A stretch of DNA of 64,000 bases, taken from assembly GCA_023512475.1 (NCBI GenBank), contig JAILZL010000003.1, positions 1 to 64,000 of the forward strand. The letters run 5' to 3'. Made by a program: the position numbers and the translations under genes. Of the stretch, positions 17,828 to 27,295 are shown piece after piece; the first letter of the stretch is position 1, and every line of letters begins with the position of its first letter. This DNA is from Syntrophobacterales bacterium. Its GTDB lineage: Bacteria > Desulfobacterota > Desulfobaccia > Desulfobaccales > 0-14-0-80-60-11. The notes beneath the pieces were generated by a model. That model was not told where the DNA came from and ran no database searches. It worked only from the letters and a program-made list of their open reading frames with translations.

Positions 17828-20141
17828 TGGCCCGGGTCTTCTCCGCCGGCTGAGGATACTGGATGCGGTGGTGGCAGATGCCGTTCAGGACCTTGATGCA
17901 GTGCTTGGCGATGAGGTGCAGTTCCTTTAAGGTGAGCTCGCATTCGTCCAATTGACCGTCGGCAAAGATGTTGTTGATGATCTTCTGCACCATGCCCGTC
18001 ACCCGGGCCGGGGTGGGGTCCGTCAGGGTGCGGGAGGCCGCCTCCAGCTGATCGGCGATGAGCACCAGCCCCGCTTCCTTGGTCTGGGGCCGGGGCCCGG
18101 GGTAGCGGTAATCCTCCATATGCACCTGGGAGGGGTCCGGAGCCAGGGCCTTGGCCTTCTGATAAAAGTAGCTGATGAAGCAGGTGCCGTGGTGCTGGCG
18201 GATGATGTCCGCGATCTGCTCCCCCAATTGGTGCTTCCGGGCCAGTTCCGCGCCCTCCTTCACATGGGCGATGAGGATGAGGCTGCTCATGGAGGGGGCC
18301 AGCTTTTCATGGCGGTTCTCCACCCCGATCTGGTTCTCCACGAAATAGAGGGGCTTTTTGATCTTGCCGATGTCATGGTAATAGGCCGCGGCTTTGGCCA
18401 GCAGCGGATTGGCGCCGATGGCGGCTGCGGCGGCCTCCACCATCTGCCCCACCACCAGGGAGTGGTGATAGGTGCCCGGCGCCACCAGCATCAGCTCCTT
18501 GAGGAGTGGCTGGTCCAGGTTCAGCAGCTCCAGGAGGCGGATGTTGGAGGAGTAGCGGAACCCCATCTCCGCCAGGGGCGTCAGCCCCAGGGCCAGGATG
18601 CCGGTGAACACCCCCCCGCCGATGGCCAGGGCCTGTCCCAGGAGCAACTCCTTCAGGGTGAAAGGGAAGTCCAGGAGCTTGAAGGCGGTGAGCATCACCA
18701 GGTTCACCAGGGCCACGGCCAGTCCGGCCCGGATGAGGTCGGCCCGCTGCCGGCAGGTGCGCACGCCCCAGATGCCCACCAGACCGGCGCTGAGGAAATA
18801 AAGGAAAATGGGAAAAGGCTTGTCCAGGAGCAGGGCAGCCAGGGTGGCGGACAGAAAGGCCACCCCCAGGCCGGTCTCCAGGCCCAGAAACAGGGCGGCG
18901 AGAATGGGGGCCAGGGCCACCGGCCAGCCGTACACCAGGTGGGTCCCCAGCTCCGGACGGCTGGCGGCCAGGAGCTCCCCCAAGCCCAGAAAGAGGCGGC
19001 ACAGCCCGGTGTGAGCCGCCAGCAGGACCGCCAGAAAGAGGAGGTCCCGGAACTGGGTGGAGAAGCGCTTCAGGGAGAGACGGGCCAGATGATAGGAGAT
19101 GCCCACCAGGAGGGTGAAGCTCACAAAGACCCCGAAAAAGATCACCACCTGGCGCCGGGGGGAGGACACCCGGCTCAGGGCCTGAATTTTGGCCAGGTGG
19201 TTGGGGGTGAGTCGCTCTCCCGCCCGCACCAAAAGCTCCCCCCTCTTCACCGGGAAGAAAGCCGGCTTCACCTGGCGCACCGCGGCCTGCCGCCGCTCCT
19301 GGGTCTCCGCCAGGTTCAGGGTGACGTTGGGGGTGAGGAGGAACTGCACCAGATCGCACACCAGCCAGCGGTCCGCGGGGGAGAGGGTGCCGCCGATCTC
19401 CCGGCAGACCTTAGCCACCGGCTGGCGCAGGTTGTCCACCTCCACAAAGGGGAAAGGCGGGGTCAGGACCTGCTCCTTGCGGGAGGGGAGGCGGCGCAGG
19501 GTGATTTCCTTGGGCTCCGGGGTGGGCAGGGTCCGGGGGCCGATGACCCCCTGCCGGCAGAATTCCTCCACCAGACGCTTGGCCAGGGCCTCCAGGGCGG
19601 GGGCGAAATCCTCCCGGGCCAGCAGCAGGAAAGTGGGTCCGGGCAGGCTCACCCCCAGGAGGCGGTCAAACTCCGGCTTCAGTTTTTCCAGGAGCTCCTG
19701 ATAAGCGCTGCCGGAGGTCCGGCCGGTGGCCCCCAGAAGCTGCAACTGTTCCCGCATGAAGGCCATGGCCCGGTGGAGGCGCTCATTGATGTGTTCCGCC
19801 GCCTCTTCGTCCAGATCCAGCACCGGCGGCACCTGGGCCAAGGCCTCCTGCTGGCGCTTGGCGGTGGTGTCCGCATCTTCCGCCAGCAGATCCTGGGGGG
19901 CCTTGACGTCCTCCCGGGCAATCTGGCCCACCTGATAGTGGTGCAGGGGCCGTTGGGGCGGCGGCGCCAGGAACAGGGCCAAAACCAGACTGAGGCCCGC
20001 CAAGAGGAGGAGCTTGCGCCAGCCGTCCCAGCCCAGGGAGGGATGGAATCGGGGCGGGACCAGCCGGGTCAGCCAGGCAGGCAGACCCGGGCGGCCCCTG
20101 GCAGGGCGGCTGGAAGGTGAGACGGGTTCGCGCTCAGCCAC
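17727..20141 (-). CDS. 7TM-HD domain phosphohydrolase (PgpH/YqfF type)
   Basis: Start GTG 20141, with GGAGG just upstream, overlaps the phoH stop by 8 nt and gives about 804 residues. An N-terminal membrane anchor is followed by a large extracytoplasmic region, then about seven transmembrane helices. The cytoplasmic HD domain has YHHSL, YYHDIGKIKKP and RQHHGT. In Listeria PgpH this family degrades cyclic di-AMP; the substrate here is not established. The phoH-HD-ybeY order is conserved in many bacteria. The last about 33 residues are polar and share DNA with ybeY. Confidence 0.9.
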   Translation of the reverse strand: MAEREPVSPSSRPARGRPGLPAWLTRLVPPRFHPSLGWDGWRKLLLLAGLSLVLALFLAPPPQRPLHHYQVGQIAREDVKAPQDLLAEDADTTAKRQQEALAQVPPVLDLDEEAAEHINERLHRAMAFMREQLQLLGATGRTSGSAYQELLEKLKPEFDRLLGVSLPGPTFLLLAREDFAPALEALAKRLVEEFCRQGVIGPRTLPTPEPKEITLRRLPSRKEQVLTPPFPFVEVDNLRQPVAKVCREIGGTLSPADRWLVCDLVQFLLTPNVTLNLAETQERRQAAVRQVKPAFFPVKRGELLVRAGERLTPNHLAKIQALSRVSSPRRQVVIFFGVFVSFTLLVGISYHLARLSLKRFSTQFRDLLFLAVLLAAHTGLCRLFLGLGELLAASRPELGTHLVYGWPVALAPILAALFLGLETGLGVAFLSATLAALLLDKPFPIFLYFLSAGLVGIWGVRTCRQRADLIRAGLAVALVNLVMLTAFKLLDFPFTLKELLLGQALAIGGGVFTGILALGLTPLAEMGFRYSSNIRLLELLNLDQPLLKELMLVAPGTYHHSLVVGQMVEAAAAAIGANPLLAKAAAYYHDIGKIKKPLYFVENQIGVENRHEKLAPSMSSLILIAHVKEGAELARKHQLGEQIADIIRQHHGTCFISYFYQKAKALAPDPSQVHMEDYRYPGPRPQTKEAGLVLIADQLEAASRTLTDPTPARVTGMVQKIINNIFADGQLDECELTLKELHLIAKHCIKVLNGICHHRIQYPQPAEKTRANDHLDKQPPAKDQARAANGADKGREDLKRLGMV

Positions 20142-21150
20142 GGTGGGCCTCCCCTTTGGCCTCGGCCGGGCGCTGGCGCCGGCCTTCATAGGCCCGGATG
20201 ATATCCTGCACCAAGGGGTGGCGCACCACATCCCGCTCGGTGAAATAGACAAAGGCGATGCCTTCGATGCCCGCCAGCAGCTCCTTGGCTTCCACCAGCC
20301 CCGACAGCACCCCGTGGGGCAGATCCACCTGGGTGACGTCGCCGGTGATCACCGCCTTGGAGCCGTACCCCAGCCGGGTGAGGAACATGAGCATCTGCTC
20401 CGAGGTGGTGTTCTGGGCTTCATCCAGGATGACGAAGGAATCATTCAGCGTCCGGCCCCGCATGAAGGCCAGGGGGGCCACCTCGATCACCCCCCGCTGG
20501 ACCAGGCGGGTGGCCTTGTCGAAGTCCATCATGTCGTGCAGGGCGTCATACAGCGGCCGCAGATAAGGATTGACCTTCTCGTAGAGGTCGCCGGGGAGAA
20601 ACCCCAGCTTTTCCCCGGCCTCCACCGCCGGCCGGGCCAGCACGATGCGGATGCATTCATGATTGAGGAGCGCGGCCACCGCCATGGCCATGGCGAGGTA
20701 GGTCTTGCCGGTGCCTGCCGGGCCCACCCCGAAGACGATGTCGTGCGTCCGGATGGCCTCGATATAGCGCTTCTGGGTGAGACTCTTGGGGGCAATGCGC
20801 CGCTTGGTGGCCGAAAGAATGACCGTGTCGAGAAAGATGTCCCGCAAAGAGGCGTTGGCTTTATCCTGGAGAATCTTCACTGCGTGCTGCACATCCTGGG
20901 GTTTGAGATCATAGCCCGCCGCGATGACCTCCTGCAGCTCCGTGAGGGCCCGGCGGGCCAGGTGCACCGCCGCGACCGGCCCCTCCAGGGTCACCTGTCC
21001 CCCCCGGGAGGAGAGCCGCACTCCCAGCATACGGCCGATGAGGCGCAGATGCCCCCCCTGCTCCCCGAACAACGCCTGGGCGACGGCGTTATCCTCGACG
21101 GAGAGCTGCTCGCTGATGGAGTGGCCGGAGGAGAGGGCGGGTGGTTTCAC
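20134..21150 (-). CDS. phoH: PhoH-like ATPase
   Basis: This is a cytoplasmic P-loop ATPase of the PhoH/YbeZ family, which partners YbeY in RNA processing. Walker A is GPAGTGKT and Walker B is [10 protein letters not shown]; the family [11 protein letters not shown] is near the end. I chose GTG 21150 (338 aa) because the upstream extension lies in yjbQ. It sits 10 nt after yjbQ. Confidence 0.92.
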   Translation of the reverse strand: MKPPALSSGHSISEQLSVEDNAVAQALFGEQGGHLRLIGRMLGVRLSSRGGQVTLEGPVAAVHLARRALTELQEVIAAGYDLKPQDVQHAVKILQDKANASLRDIFLDTVILSATKRRIAPKSLTQKRYIEAIRTHDIVFGVGPAGTGKTYLAMAMAVAALLNHECIRIVLARPAVEAGEKLGFLPGDLYEKVNPYLRPLYDALHDMMDFDKATRLVQRGVIEVAPLAFMRGRTLNDSFVILDEAQNTTSEQMLMFLTRLGYGSKAVITGDVTQVDLPHGVLSGLVEAKELLAGIEGIAFVYFTERDVVRHPLVQDIIRAYEGRRQRPAEAKGEAHRG

Positions 21151-21160
21151 GGGGGAGAAG

Positions 21161-21589
21161 TCAGGCGGCGAGACCCAGCACCTGGCCCTGAATCTGCCGG
21201 CGGCGGGGGCGGTTGTCAAAATCGCACAGGACGATCTGCTGCCACGTGCCCAGATGCAGGTGACCATGCTGCACCGGCAGAGTGAGGGAGGGCTTCAGGA
21301 ACGCGGCCCGCACATGGGCGTAACCGTTGCCGTCCCCCCAGCGCCGGTCGTGCTCGTACTCCAGGTCCCGGGGGAAGAGGCGCTCGAGGGCCCGGCGCAG
21401 GTCATTCACCACCCCCGGCTCATACTCGATGGTGGTCAGGGCCGCAGTGGAACCGGCGATGAACAGGGTGAGGAGGCCGTCGGCGATCCCGCTCTGCCGC
21501 ACCGCCTCCCGGACCGAATCGGTGAGGTCCACGATGTCTGTCCCCGCAGTGGTGGGGACCTCCAGACTGAAGGTGCTCACGGTGAACAC
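21161..21589 (-). CDS. YjbQ family protein (UPF0047)
   Basis: The 142-aa protein carries the YjbQ motifs FIAGSTAALTTIEYEP, GDGNGYAHVRA and GTWQQIVLCDFD. Some members have weak thiamine-phosphate synthase activity, but the physiological role is unclear. The start is GTG 21589; a second GTG three codons later is possible. It heads the phoH/ybeY/pdxJ operon. An AT-rich patch near 21615-21660 may hold the promoter. Confidence 0.85.
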   Translation of the reverse strand: MFTVSTFSLEVPTTAGTDIVDLTDSVREAVRQSGIADGLLTLFIAGSTAALTTIEYEPGVVNDLRRALERLFPRDLEYEHDRRWGDGNGYAHVRAAFLKPSLTLPVQHGHLHLGTWQQIVLCDFDNRPRRRQIQGQVLGLAA

Positions 21590-22268
21590 AAAGGCAACTG
21601 GTCAACTCACCAAAATCACGAATTCATTTTATCATAAATGGGTGCAAGAGATAATCAAGGGGGAAAAGGGGAATCCCGGCCAGAGAGGGGAAAAAAGGGG
21701 GTCGGGAGCCGCGCGTCCCGGCCGCAGGCCTCGGGGCAGCAGGCGCAGGAAGCCCGGAACCTGCCCCATCCGGCGAAGAGCCCCCCTTTCTCCGGAGCTG
21801 CTGCCCGTTTGCCGCGCCCCCACCTTCCGTAAGGCTTAGCTGCAGGGTGTTCGGGGGAGGGACCAGGGGTTATAGACCTCTGCCCCTTCCCCGGGCCCCT
21901 CCCCCCCCTTTAAACGGGATTCGGCTTCGCACATCTGGGAAAACCGGCCAGCCTCATCCCGCCAAGCCCCCCGGAAGAGAGTTTTCAACAGCATGTGAGG
22001 GCCTGATGGGTCTGCACGGGCGGCATTCCGGGGGACAACCTGGCCGGGGCCGGAACCCTACCCCGCGTCCCCGGCCGCCCCGCCTCATCGGTGCCCTCTG
22101 CCCCCTCCACCGCGATACCTCTCCTGCGTCCCCGGCCGCGCTCGCTGCCCCCGGCCCCAGCCGCCCAGGTCTCCCTGCCGGGACCGCCAAGCCGCCTCCC
22201 GTCCCTGGCCAAGGGCCTGCAAGTCCCATGCGGGCATGCCGGTCAGCGGCGGATATGCCGGTCCGAGG
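21590..22268. other. Non-coding spacer (about 680 nt)
   Basis: I see no convincing gene. It holds the AT-rich putative yjbQ promoter at the left, and a G/C-tract stretch at 21850-21915 including ACCTCTGCCCC (21876-21886), part of the intergenic repeat family. The rest is C-rich on the plus strand and low in complexity. Confidence 0.6.
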
Positions 22269-22832
22269 TCACTGCAGCAGCCGCTGGCTGAGACGGGCCG
22301 CCTTGTCCGGGGCCAGGCAGGTGAGGATTGCCCCGGCCTCCTTGCCCTTGAGGCGCCGCAGGAGCTGCACCGCAATGTCCTCGTCCATCTTTTCCAGGAG
22401 TTTGCCCGCCTTGTCCGGAGGCATGGCCTCCAGGGTGGCGGCCAGGTGCCGCTGGTGTTCCCCCTTGATGCGCTTCTCCTCTTCAATGGCTTCCAGGATG
22501 CGGCTTTGCAGGGCTTGGAGTTCCCGCAGGCGCTGCTCCACCTCCTGACGCACCTGGCGCAGTTGCTCCTCCCGCAGGGCCACGGCGGCTTCCCTGGCGG
22601 AGAGGGACTGGCGTTCCCGGTGCAGGAGGGAGGCCACCCGTAACAGGGCGCCGGGCTCGGCCGGCGAGGATTCCGCCGGGGTGGCGGCTTCGCTGACCCG
22701 GGGACCCGCGAGGAGCCAGCCCCCTGGGGGGCTCAGCCAGACCCCGGTGAGGGCTATCTTGGCGAGGAGGCCGGCAAGAAGGAGGCTCCCCATCATCCCT
22801 CCGGCTTGGTGGATGTCGGCTTCGGGTGTCAT
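22269..22832 (-). CDS. MotE/MgtE-N-like flagellar protein
   Basis: The 187-aa protein has one N-terminal membrane segment (about 15-35), a coiled-coil middle (about 75-125), and a C-terminal MgtE-N-like helical domain (PPDKAGKLLEKMDEDIAVQL). This arrangement matches MotE/FlbB-type periplasmic chaperones, which sit next to fliJ in many flagellar operons and stabilise the stator protein MotC or the outer motor scaffold. It is the last gene of the flagellar block, 570 nt after fliJ. Confidence 0.75.
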   Translation of the reverse strand: MTPEADIHQAGGMMGSLLLAGLLAKIALTGVWLSPPGGWLLAGPRVSEAATPAESSPAEPGALLRVASLLHRERQSLSAREAAVALREEQLRQVRQEVEQRLRELQALQSRILEAIEEEKRIKGEHQRHLAATLEAMPPDKAGKLLEKMDEDIAVQLLRRLKGKEAGAILTCLAPDKAARLSQRLLQ

Positions 22833-23402
22833 GGACCTCTCCCTCCCTGCGGGGGCCGCCAGCGGCCGGGAATCCGGCCCGCCAGCGGCTCCCCTGGCAA
22901 TGCGTCATTTTCCGGCTGTCGCCGGCGGCGCCCCGCCCCCGGGGGACGAACCCGCCGGGAAAAACCTTGTCGCCCTTCCGGCCATTCACCCCTCCCCTGC
23001 GCCCCGGCCCCTCCGCCTCCCTCACTGGCCGCAGGCGGTGCCCCGGCCCCACCCGCAGCCCTCCCTCTGTCCCAGCCCTTGCCCGGCCCCGGTGTTCCGG
23101 CCCCCGCCGCCTTCCCTGTCCTGCCTGCCGGGGTATTCCCCTTTTTAGGCCATGTGCATGCCCCGGCTGCTCAGGCCCGCCGCCTTCCCCTGTCCTGCCT
23201 GCCCCGGTGTTCCGGCCCCGGCTTCCCCTGTGCCCCGGTCCTGCCTGACACCCCGGGTCGCTCATGGCCGGATGCCCGGCCCTTCCCCGTGGCCCGCCCT
23301 CACCCCGGGCCCCCGCTCGTCCTGGAGGTGGCCCGTTCCTCGGCCCCCACGGCGCGGCCTGGGTCGGTCAGGCCCTGGGCGCGCCCCGGCGTGAGGCCTG
23401 AT
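22833..23402. other. Non-coding spacer inside the flagellar block
   Basis: These 570 nt between fliJ and the motE-like gene are C-rich on the plus strand. No frame gives a recognisable protein. The stretch contains the direct repeats listed next. Confidence 0.55.
23087..23219. repeat. Imperfect direct repeats in spacer
   Basis: The 18-mer CCCCGGTGTTCCGGCCCC occurs exactly at 23087-23104 and 23202-23219. Between them a 27/28-nt unit (starting CCCGCCGCCTTCCC, differing by one C) occurs at 23103-23129 and 23176-23203, a period of about 73 nt. This suggests a partial local duplication. Confidence 0.7.
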
Positions 23403-23861
23403 TCAGCCCTCGCTCCCGGGGCGGAAGCGGGACAGCACCACCGCCTCCGTTTCCTGTTCCTGGCGCCGGGCCAGTTCCCGTCGGAACCGGGCCCAGGCCT
23501 TGTCCCGGAGCCGCTCCAGGAGATAGCTCTCCTGGTGGTGCTGCACAAGGGTCTGGCGCTCCCGGTCGGCCTCCGCCTCGTCCTGGTCCAACCGTTCCCG
23601 CCAGCCGCCCACCGCCCGGGAGAGGTGCTCCAGGTAGCGCAGGTGCAGGAGAAAGTCCTGGGCGCTGCGGGCGGGGGCGGCGTCCCCGGCCAGGGCCGCC
23701 AGCCGGTCGGCCATCAGTTTCTGCGTCTCCGCCAGGGCCCGGCGGCTGGCGGCCGCCCGGGTCAGCGCCTGGGCCAGCCTCAGGCGGGCCGCCTCCTCCC
23801 GCAGCCGGGAGACCCGGAGCACGGTGGCCAAAGGGAAACGGAAACGGGCTGGGGGCCTCAT
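23403..23861 (-). CDS. fliJ: Flagellar export chaperone FliJ
   Basis: This 152-aa, almost entirely helical coiled-coil protein has the charged pattern of FliJ, the stalk-like factor that joins the FliI ATPase ring to the export gate. Its ATG overlaps the fliI stop (ATGA). Sequence conservation in FliJ is low, so position carries much of the call. Confidence 0.85.
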   Translation of the reverse strand: MRPPARFRFPLATVLRVSRLREEAARLRLAQALTRAAASRRALAETQKLMADRLAALAGDAAPARSAQDFLLHLRYLEHLSRAVGGWRERLDQDEAEADRERQTLVQHHQESYLLERLRDKAWARFRRELARRQEQETEAVVLSRFRPGSEG

Positions 23862-25183
23862 GGGGCGAAGATCTCCTGCAATTGGGCCAACGCCTGGTCA
23901 AAGGGCGCGGCTTCCCCGGTGTCCTGCCGGAGAAAGCGATTCAGGGCGGCGATTTTGTCCAGCGCGAGGTCAATCTCCGGGTTGGAACCCCTGGCGTAGG
24001 CGTTGATGTTGATGAGGTCCTCCGCCTGGCGGTAGGCGGCCAGGACCCGCACCGCCTGCTCCCTGAGGCGCCGGTGCTCCGGGCTGGTGATCTGGGGCAT
24101 GAGCCGGCTGATGCTCCCCAACAGGTCGATGGCCGGATAATGCCCCCGGTCGGCCAGGTCCCGGGAGAGGACCAGGTGGCCGTCCAGAATGGCGCGGGAG
24201 GCGTCGGCGATGGGTTCCAGGAGATCGTCCCCCTCCACCAGGACGGTGTAAATGCCGGTGATGCTGCCCCGGCCCTGGCAGGTGCCGGCCCGCTCCAGCA
24301 GCCCCGGCAGGCGGGCGAAGACCGAGGGCGTGTAGCCCCGGGCGGTGGGCGGCTCCCCCACCGCCAGCCCGATTTCCCGGGCCGCCATGGCAAAGCGGGT
24401 GAGGGAATCCATGAGCAGGAGGACGTCCGCCCCCTGGTCCCGGAAATACTCGGCAATGGCGGTGGCCAGATACGCCCCCCGCAGGCGCACCAGGGGCGGG
24501 GAATCGGAGGTGGCCGCCACCACCACGGCGCGGGCCAGTCCTGCCGGCCCCAGACTTTCCTCGATGAAGTCCTTCACCTCCCGGCCCCGCTCGCCGATGA
24601 GACCGATGACGCTCACCTCCGAGGCGGTGAACCGGGCCATCATCCCCAGAAGGGTGCTCTTCCCCACCCCGGAGCCGGCAAAGATGCCCACCCGCTGGCC
24701 CTTCCCTAATGTCAGGAGGCCGTTGATGGCCCGGATGCCCACGTCCAGGGGCTGACGGATGGGCTCCCGCAGGCAGGGGTTGGGGCTGGGGGCATACAGG
24801 GGGTAGCTTTCCGGCACCTGCTGCAGGGGGCCCCGGCCGTCCAGGGGCTCCCCCAGACCGTCCAGCACCCGTCCCAGCAATCCCGGCCCCACCCGCACCC
24901 GGGCCTGGCGGTCCTCCAGGATCACCGGGATCCGGGGCCGCACCCCCCGGGCCTCGCCATAGGGCATGAGGAGCACCTGGTCCTGGCGGAAACCCACCAC
25001 TTCGGCCCCAAAGGGGCGGGCGGGGACCGGGGGTACCACCCGGCAGATGCTCCCCACGGCGCACTCCGGCCCCCGGCTGCGCAACACCAGCCCCACCAGT
25101 TCCTCCAGCCGGCCCACCCAGGCCCAGGGCTCGGTGTGGGCCACCCGCTCACAGAGGTTGTGCCAGTCAATCCCGGTGGTCAT
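23858..25183 (-). CDS. fliI: Flagellum-specific ATPase FliI
   Basis: This is the ATPase of the flagellar type III export apparatus, homologous to F1-beta. Walker A GIFAGSGVGKST and Walker B LLLMDSLTRFA are intact, and GERGREVKDF follows. Its length of 441 aa is normal. It overlaps fliH by 17 nt and fliJ by 4 nt. Confidence 0.96.
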   Translation of the reverse strand: MTTGIDWHNLCERVAHTEPWAWVGRLEELVGLVLRSRGPECAVGSICRVVPPVPARPFGAEVVGFRQDQVLLMPYGEARGVRPRIPVILEDRQARVRVGPGLLGRVLDGLGEPLDGRGPLQQVPESYPLYAPSPNPCLREPIRQPLDVGIRAINGLLTLGKGQRVGIFAGSGVGKSTLLGMMARFTASEVSVIGLIGERGREVKDFIEESLGPAGLARAVVVAATSDSPPLVRLRGAYLATAIAEYFRDQGADVLLLMDSLTRFAMAAREIGLAVGEPPTARGYTPSVFARLPGLLERAGTCQGRGSITGIYTVLVEGDDLLEPIADASRAILDGHLVLSRDLADRGHYPAIDLLGSISRLMPQITSPEHRRLREQAVRVLAAYRQAEDLININAYARGSNPEIDLALDKIAALNRFLRQDTGEAAPFDQALAQLQEIFAP

Positions 25184-25886
25184 CCGGGGTCGCCTCCAGC
25201 GCCGCGTCGATGGCCCGCACCACCCGCTCCCAGCGGGTTTCCAGGGTGCCGTCCAGTTCCCCCAGGGCGGTCTCCAGCCGGAAGCCTCCCGGGGTCAGAG
25301 TGGCATCCGCCACCAGCTCCACCGCCGGCGGCCAGCTCTCCCGGGCAGCCCCGGAGAGCGCCTCCAGGTCCCCGGGATGCAGATGGAGCCGGAGGCCCTC
25401 CCGGTGGGAGAGGGCCTGAAAGGCCTGCTGCAGGAGGGAGCGGATCAGCCCGGGATGGAGGCGGAGCTCCCGGCCCACCACCTGGCGGGCCACCGCCAGG
25501 GCCAGGCGCACCATGTCCTCCTCCCGCTCCCGGTAGAGCCGCTCCCTGGCCTGGGCCAGTTCGGTGAGCAGATCCCGCAGCCGCCCGGTGACCTCTTCCA
25601 GCCCCTTCAGCCCCACCTCCCGGCCGTCCTCCTGCCCCTGGCGGAAGCCTTCCTCGTAGGCCTGCCGCTCAATGTGCTGCCGGTTCGCTTCCGCCTGGGC
25701 CAGGATCTCCCGGACCCGGGCCTCCAGGTCCCCGGGGGGAAGGGGCGGGGGGCCGGCGTCCCGGCCGAAGTCCGGGGAGAAGGGCTCGCACACCGTGGCG
25801 GCCGGCCGGTCCTCCTCCGTCAGTCCCGGCAGGCGGAAGGGATGCAGGTCCGAGGGCGGGGTGCGGAAAATCTTATATGAAGACAT
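25167..25886 (-). CDS. fliH: Flagellar assembly protein FliH
   Basis: FliH is the stator-like regulator of FliI. This 239-aa protein has a glutamate/arginine-rich helical middle (about 60-130) and the FliH C-terminal pattern (PGGFRLETALGELDGTLETRW). It overlaps fliG by 14 nt. Confidence 0.9.
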   Translation of the reverse strand: MSSYKIFRTPPSDLHPFRLPGLTEEDRPAATVCEPFSPDFGRDAGPPPLPPGDLEARVREILAQAEANRQHIERQAYEEGFRQGQEDGREVGLKGLEEVTGRLRDLLTELAQARERLYREREEDMVRLALAVARQVVGRELRLHPGLIRSLLQQAFQALSHREGLRLHLHPGDLEALSGAARESWPPAVELVADATLTPGGFRLETALGELDGTLETRWERVVRAIDAALEATPDDHRD

Positions 25887-26886
25887 CTTCTCCGCCCTTG
25901 TTGGACAGGACCAGTTGTCCTTCGCCCTCCAGCCGCTTGGCGATCTGGATGATCTTCTGCTGCGCCGCCTCCACGTCCCTCAGGCGGGCCGGCCCCATGA
26001 TCTCCAGCTCTTCCTGGAGCATCTCCGAGGCCCGGCTGGACATGTTGCGGAAGAACTTGGCCTTGAGTTCATCGGAGGCCGCCTTCAGGGCCAGGGCCAG
26101 ATCCTGGGTATTGACCTCCTTTAAAAGGGCCATGATGCCCCGGTCCTCCACGTTCAGGAGGTCCTCGAAGGTGAAGAGGTAGCGCCGGATCTCCTCCGCC
26201 AGGTCCATAAGGTCCTCCTCCTCCAGCCTCTTGAGGATGGCGGACTCCTGGGTGCGCTCCATCTGGTTGAGGATCTCCGCCACAGACTGGGCCCCGCCCA
26301 CCAGCCGGCTCCCCACCTCCTCCACCAGGGCGATCTCCTCCCGGAGGGCGGCATCAATTTCCTCAATGATGGCGGGAGAGACCTGGTCCAGGCTGGCGAT
26401 GCGCCGCACCACCTCCATCTGCAGGGTGTCGGGGAACTGGGCCAGGACCTTGGCGGCTTGGTGGCGCTCCAGATGGGCCAGCACCAGGGCGATGGTCTGG
26501 GGATGCTCGTTGCGCAGAAAGGACGCCACAGTGCGGGGATCCAGCTTCTTGATCTTGACGAAGAATTCCGGACTCTGCTCCAGGTCCAGCTTGTCCAGGA
26601 GCATTTCCTGGCGGCGCCCGTCCAGGGTCCGGGCGATGGTGTTCTTGAAGAACTGATCCCCCTTCACCACAATGGCTTCGGGGTTTTCCATGCGCTGGCG
26701 GAATTCCTCCAGGATGGCCGCCATCTGTTTGGTGGGGACCACCTCCAGGCGGGAGATGTGCTGTCCCAAAAGCTGGATCTCGGCGTCATCCAGCCGTTTG
26801 AGGATCTCCCCGGCCCGATCCTCCCCCAGGCAGAGGAGGAGCAGGGCCGCCTTGTCCACCCCGCTCAGTTTGTCCGCTTTCGCCAT
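25873..26886 (-). CDS. fliG: Flagellar motor switch protein FliG
   Basis: FliG couples the stators to the rotor and sets switching. The 337-aa protein contains the EHPQTIALVLAHL motif of the middle domain and the C-terminal charged torque helix region (ALKAASDELKAKFFRNMS). It ends in a short charged tail. It overlaps fliH; the fliF gene lies 410 nt upstream, an unusually wide gap. Confidence 0.96.
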   Translation of the reverse strand: MAKADKLSGVDKAALLLLCLGEDRAGEILKRLDDAEIQLLGQHISRLEVVPTKQMAAILEEFRQRMENPEAIVVKGDQFFKNTIARTLDGRRQEMLLDKLDLEQSPEFFVKIKKLDPRTVASFLRNEHPQTIALVLAHLERHQAAKVLAQFPDTLQMEVVRRIASLDQVSPAIIEEIDAALREEIALVEEVGSRLVGGAQSVAEILNQMERTQESAILKRLEEEDLMDLAEEIRRYLFTFEDLLNVEDRGIMALLKEVNTQDLALALKAASDELKAKFFRNMSSRASEMLQEELEIMGPARLRDVEAAQQKIIQIAKRLEGEGQLVLSNKGGEDVFI

Positions 26887-27295
26887 GGCTCTCTCAGGCG
26901 GGCAGGGACCCCCTCAGACTGAGCCGCGGTGTCCTGCCCCGGATTGAAATGGCCCCTCGGGGACAGCCGCCTCCCGGGGTGCGGTCCGTCCGCCCTTTCC
27001 CTATGCTTCTATTCTGGCCTCTCCACCGGGGGGAACCTGATTCAACCCGGCAGTCCTCCCCCCGGTTGCCGCCCTTCCTGCCCCGGGCGTCATCCTCCGG
27101 GGCCGGGTGCTTCCGGCCGGCCGCAGGCGGGCTCCCTGCCACCGCCCCTGGCGCCCGGCCCGCCTCCCTCCCCCTCCATCCCCCTCCCGGCTGCCTCCGT
27201 CTCCGCTTCCAGCCATTTTCCAGGGCTGCCGCCCCCGGGGTGGGGCTTGGTCGCCACCGACCGCCCCGTCCCCCTCCGCCCCGCTTTTCCGGCGG
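26887..27295. other. Non-coding spacer between fliF and fliG
   Basis: These 409 nt show no recognisable gene in any frame. The plus strand is C-rich; the minus (coding) strand is G-rich. fliF and fliG are usually adjacent, so the gap is notable. Confidence 0.55.
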
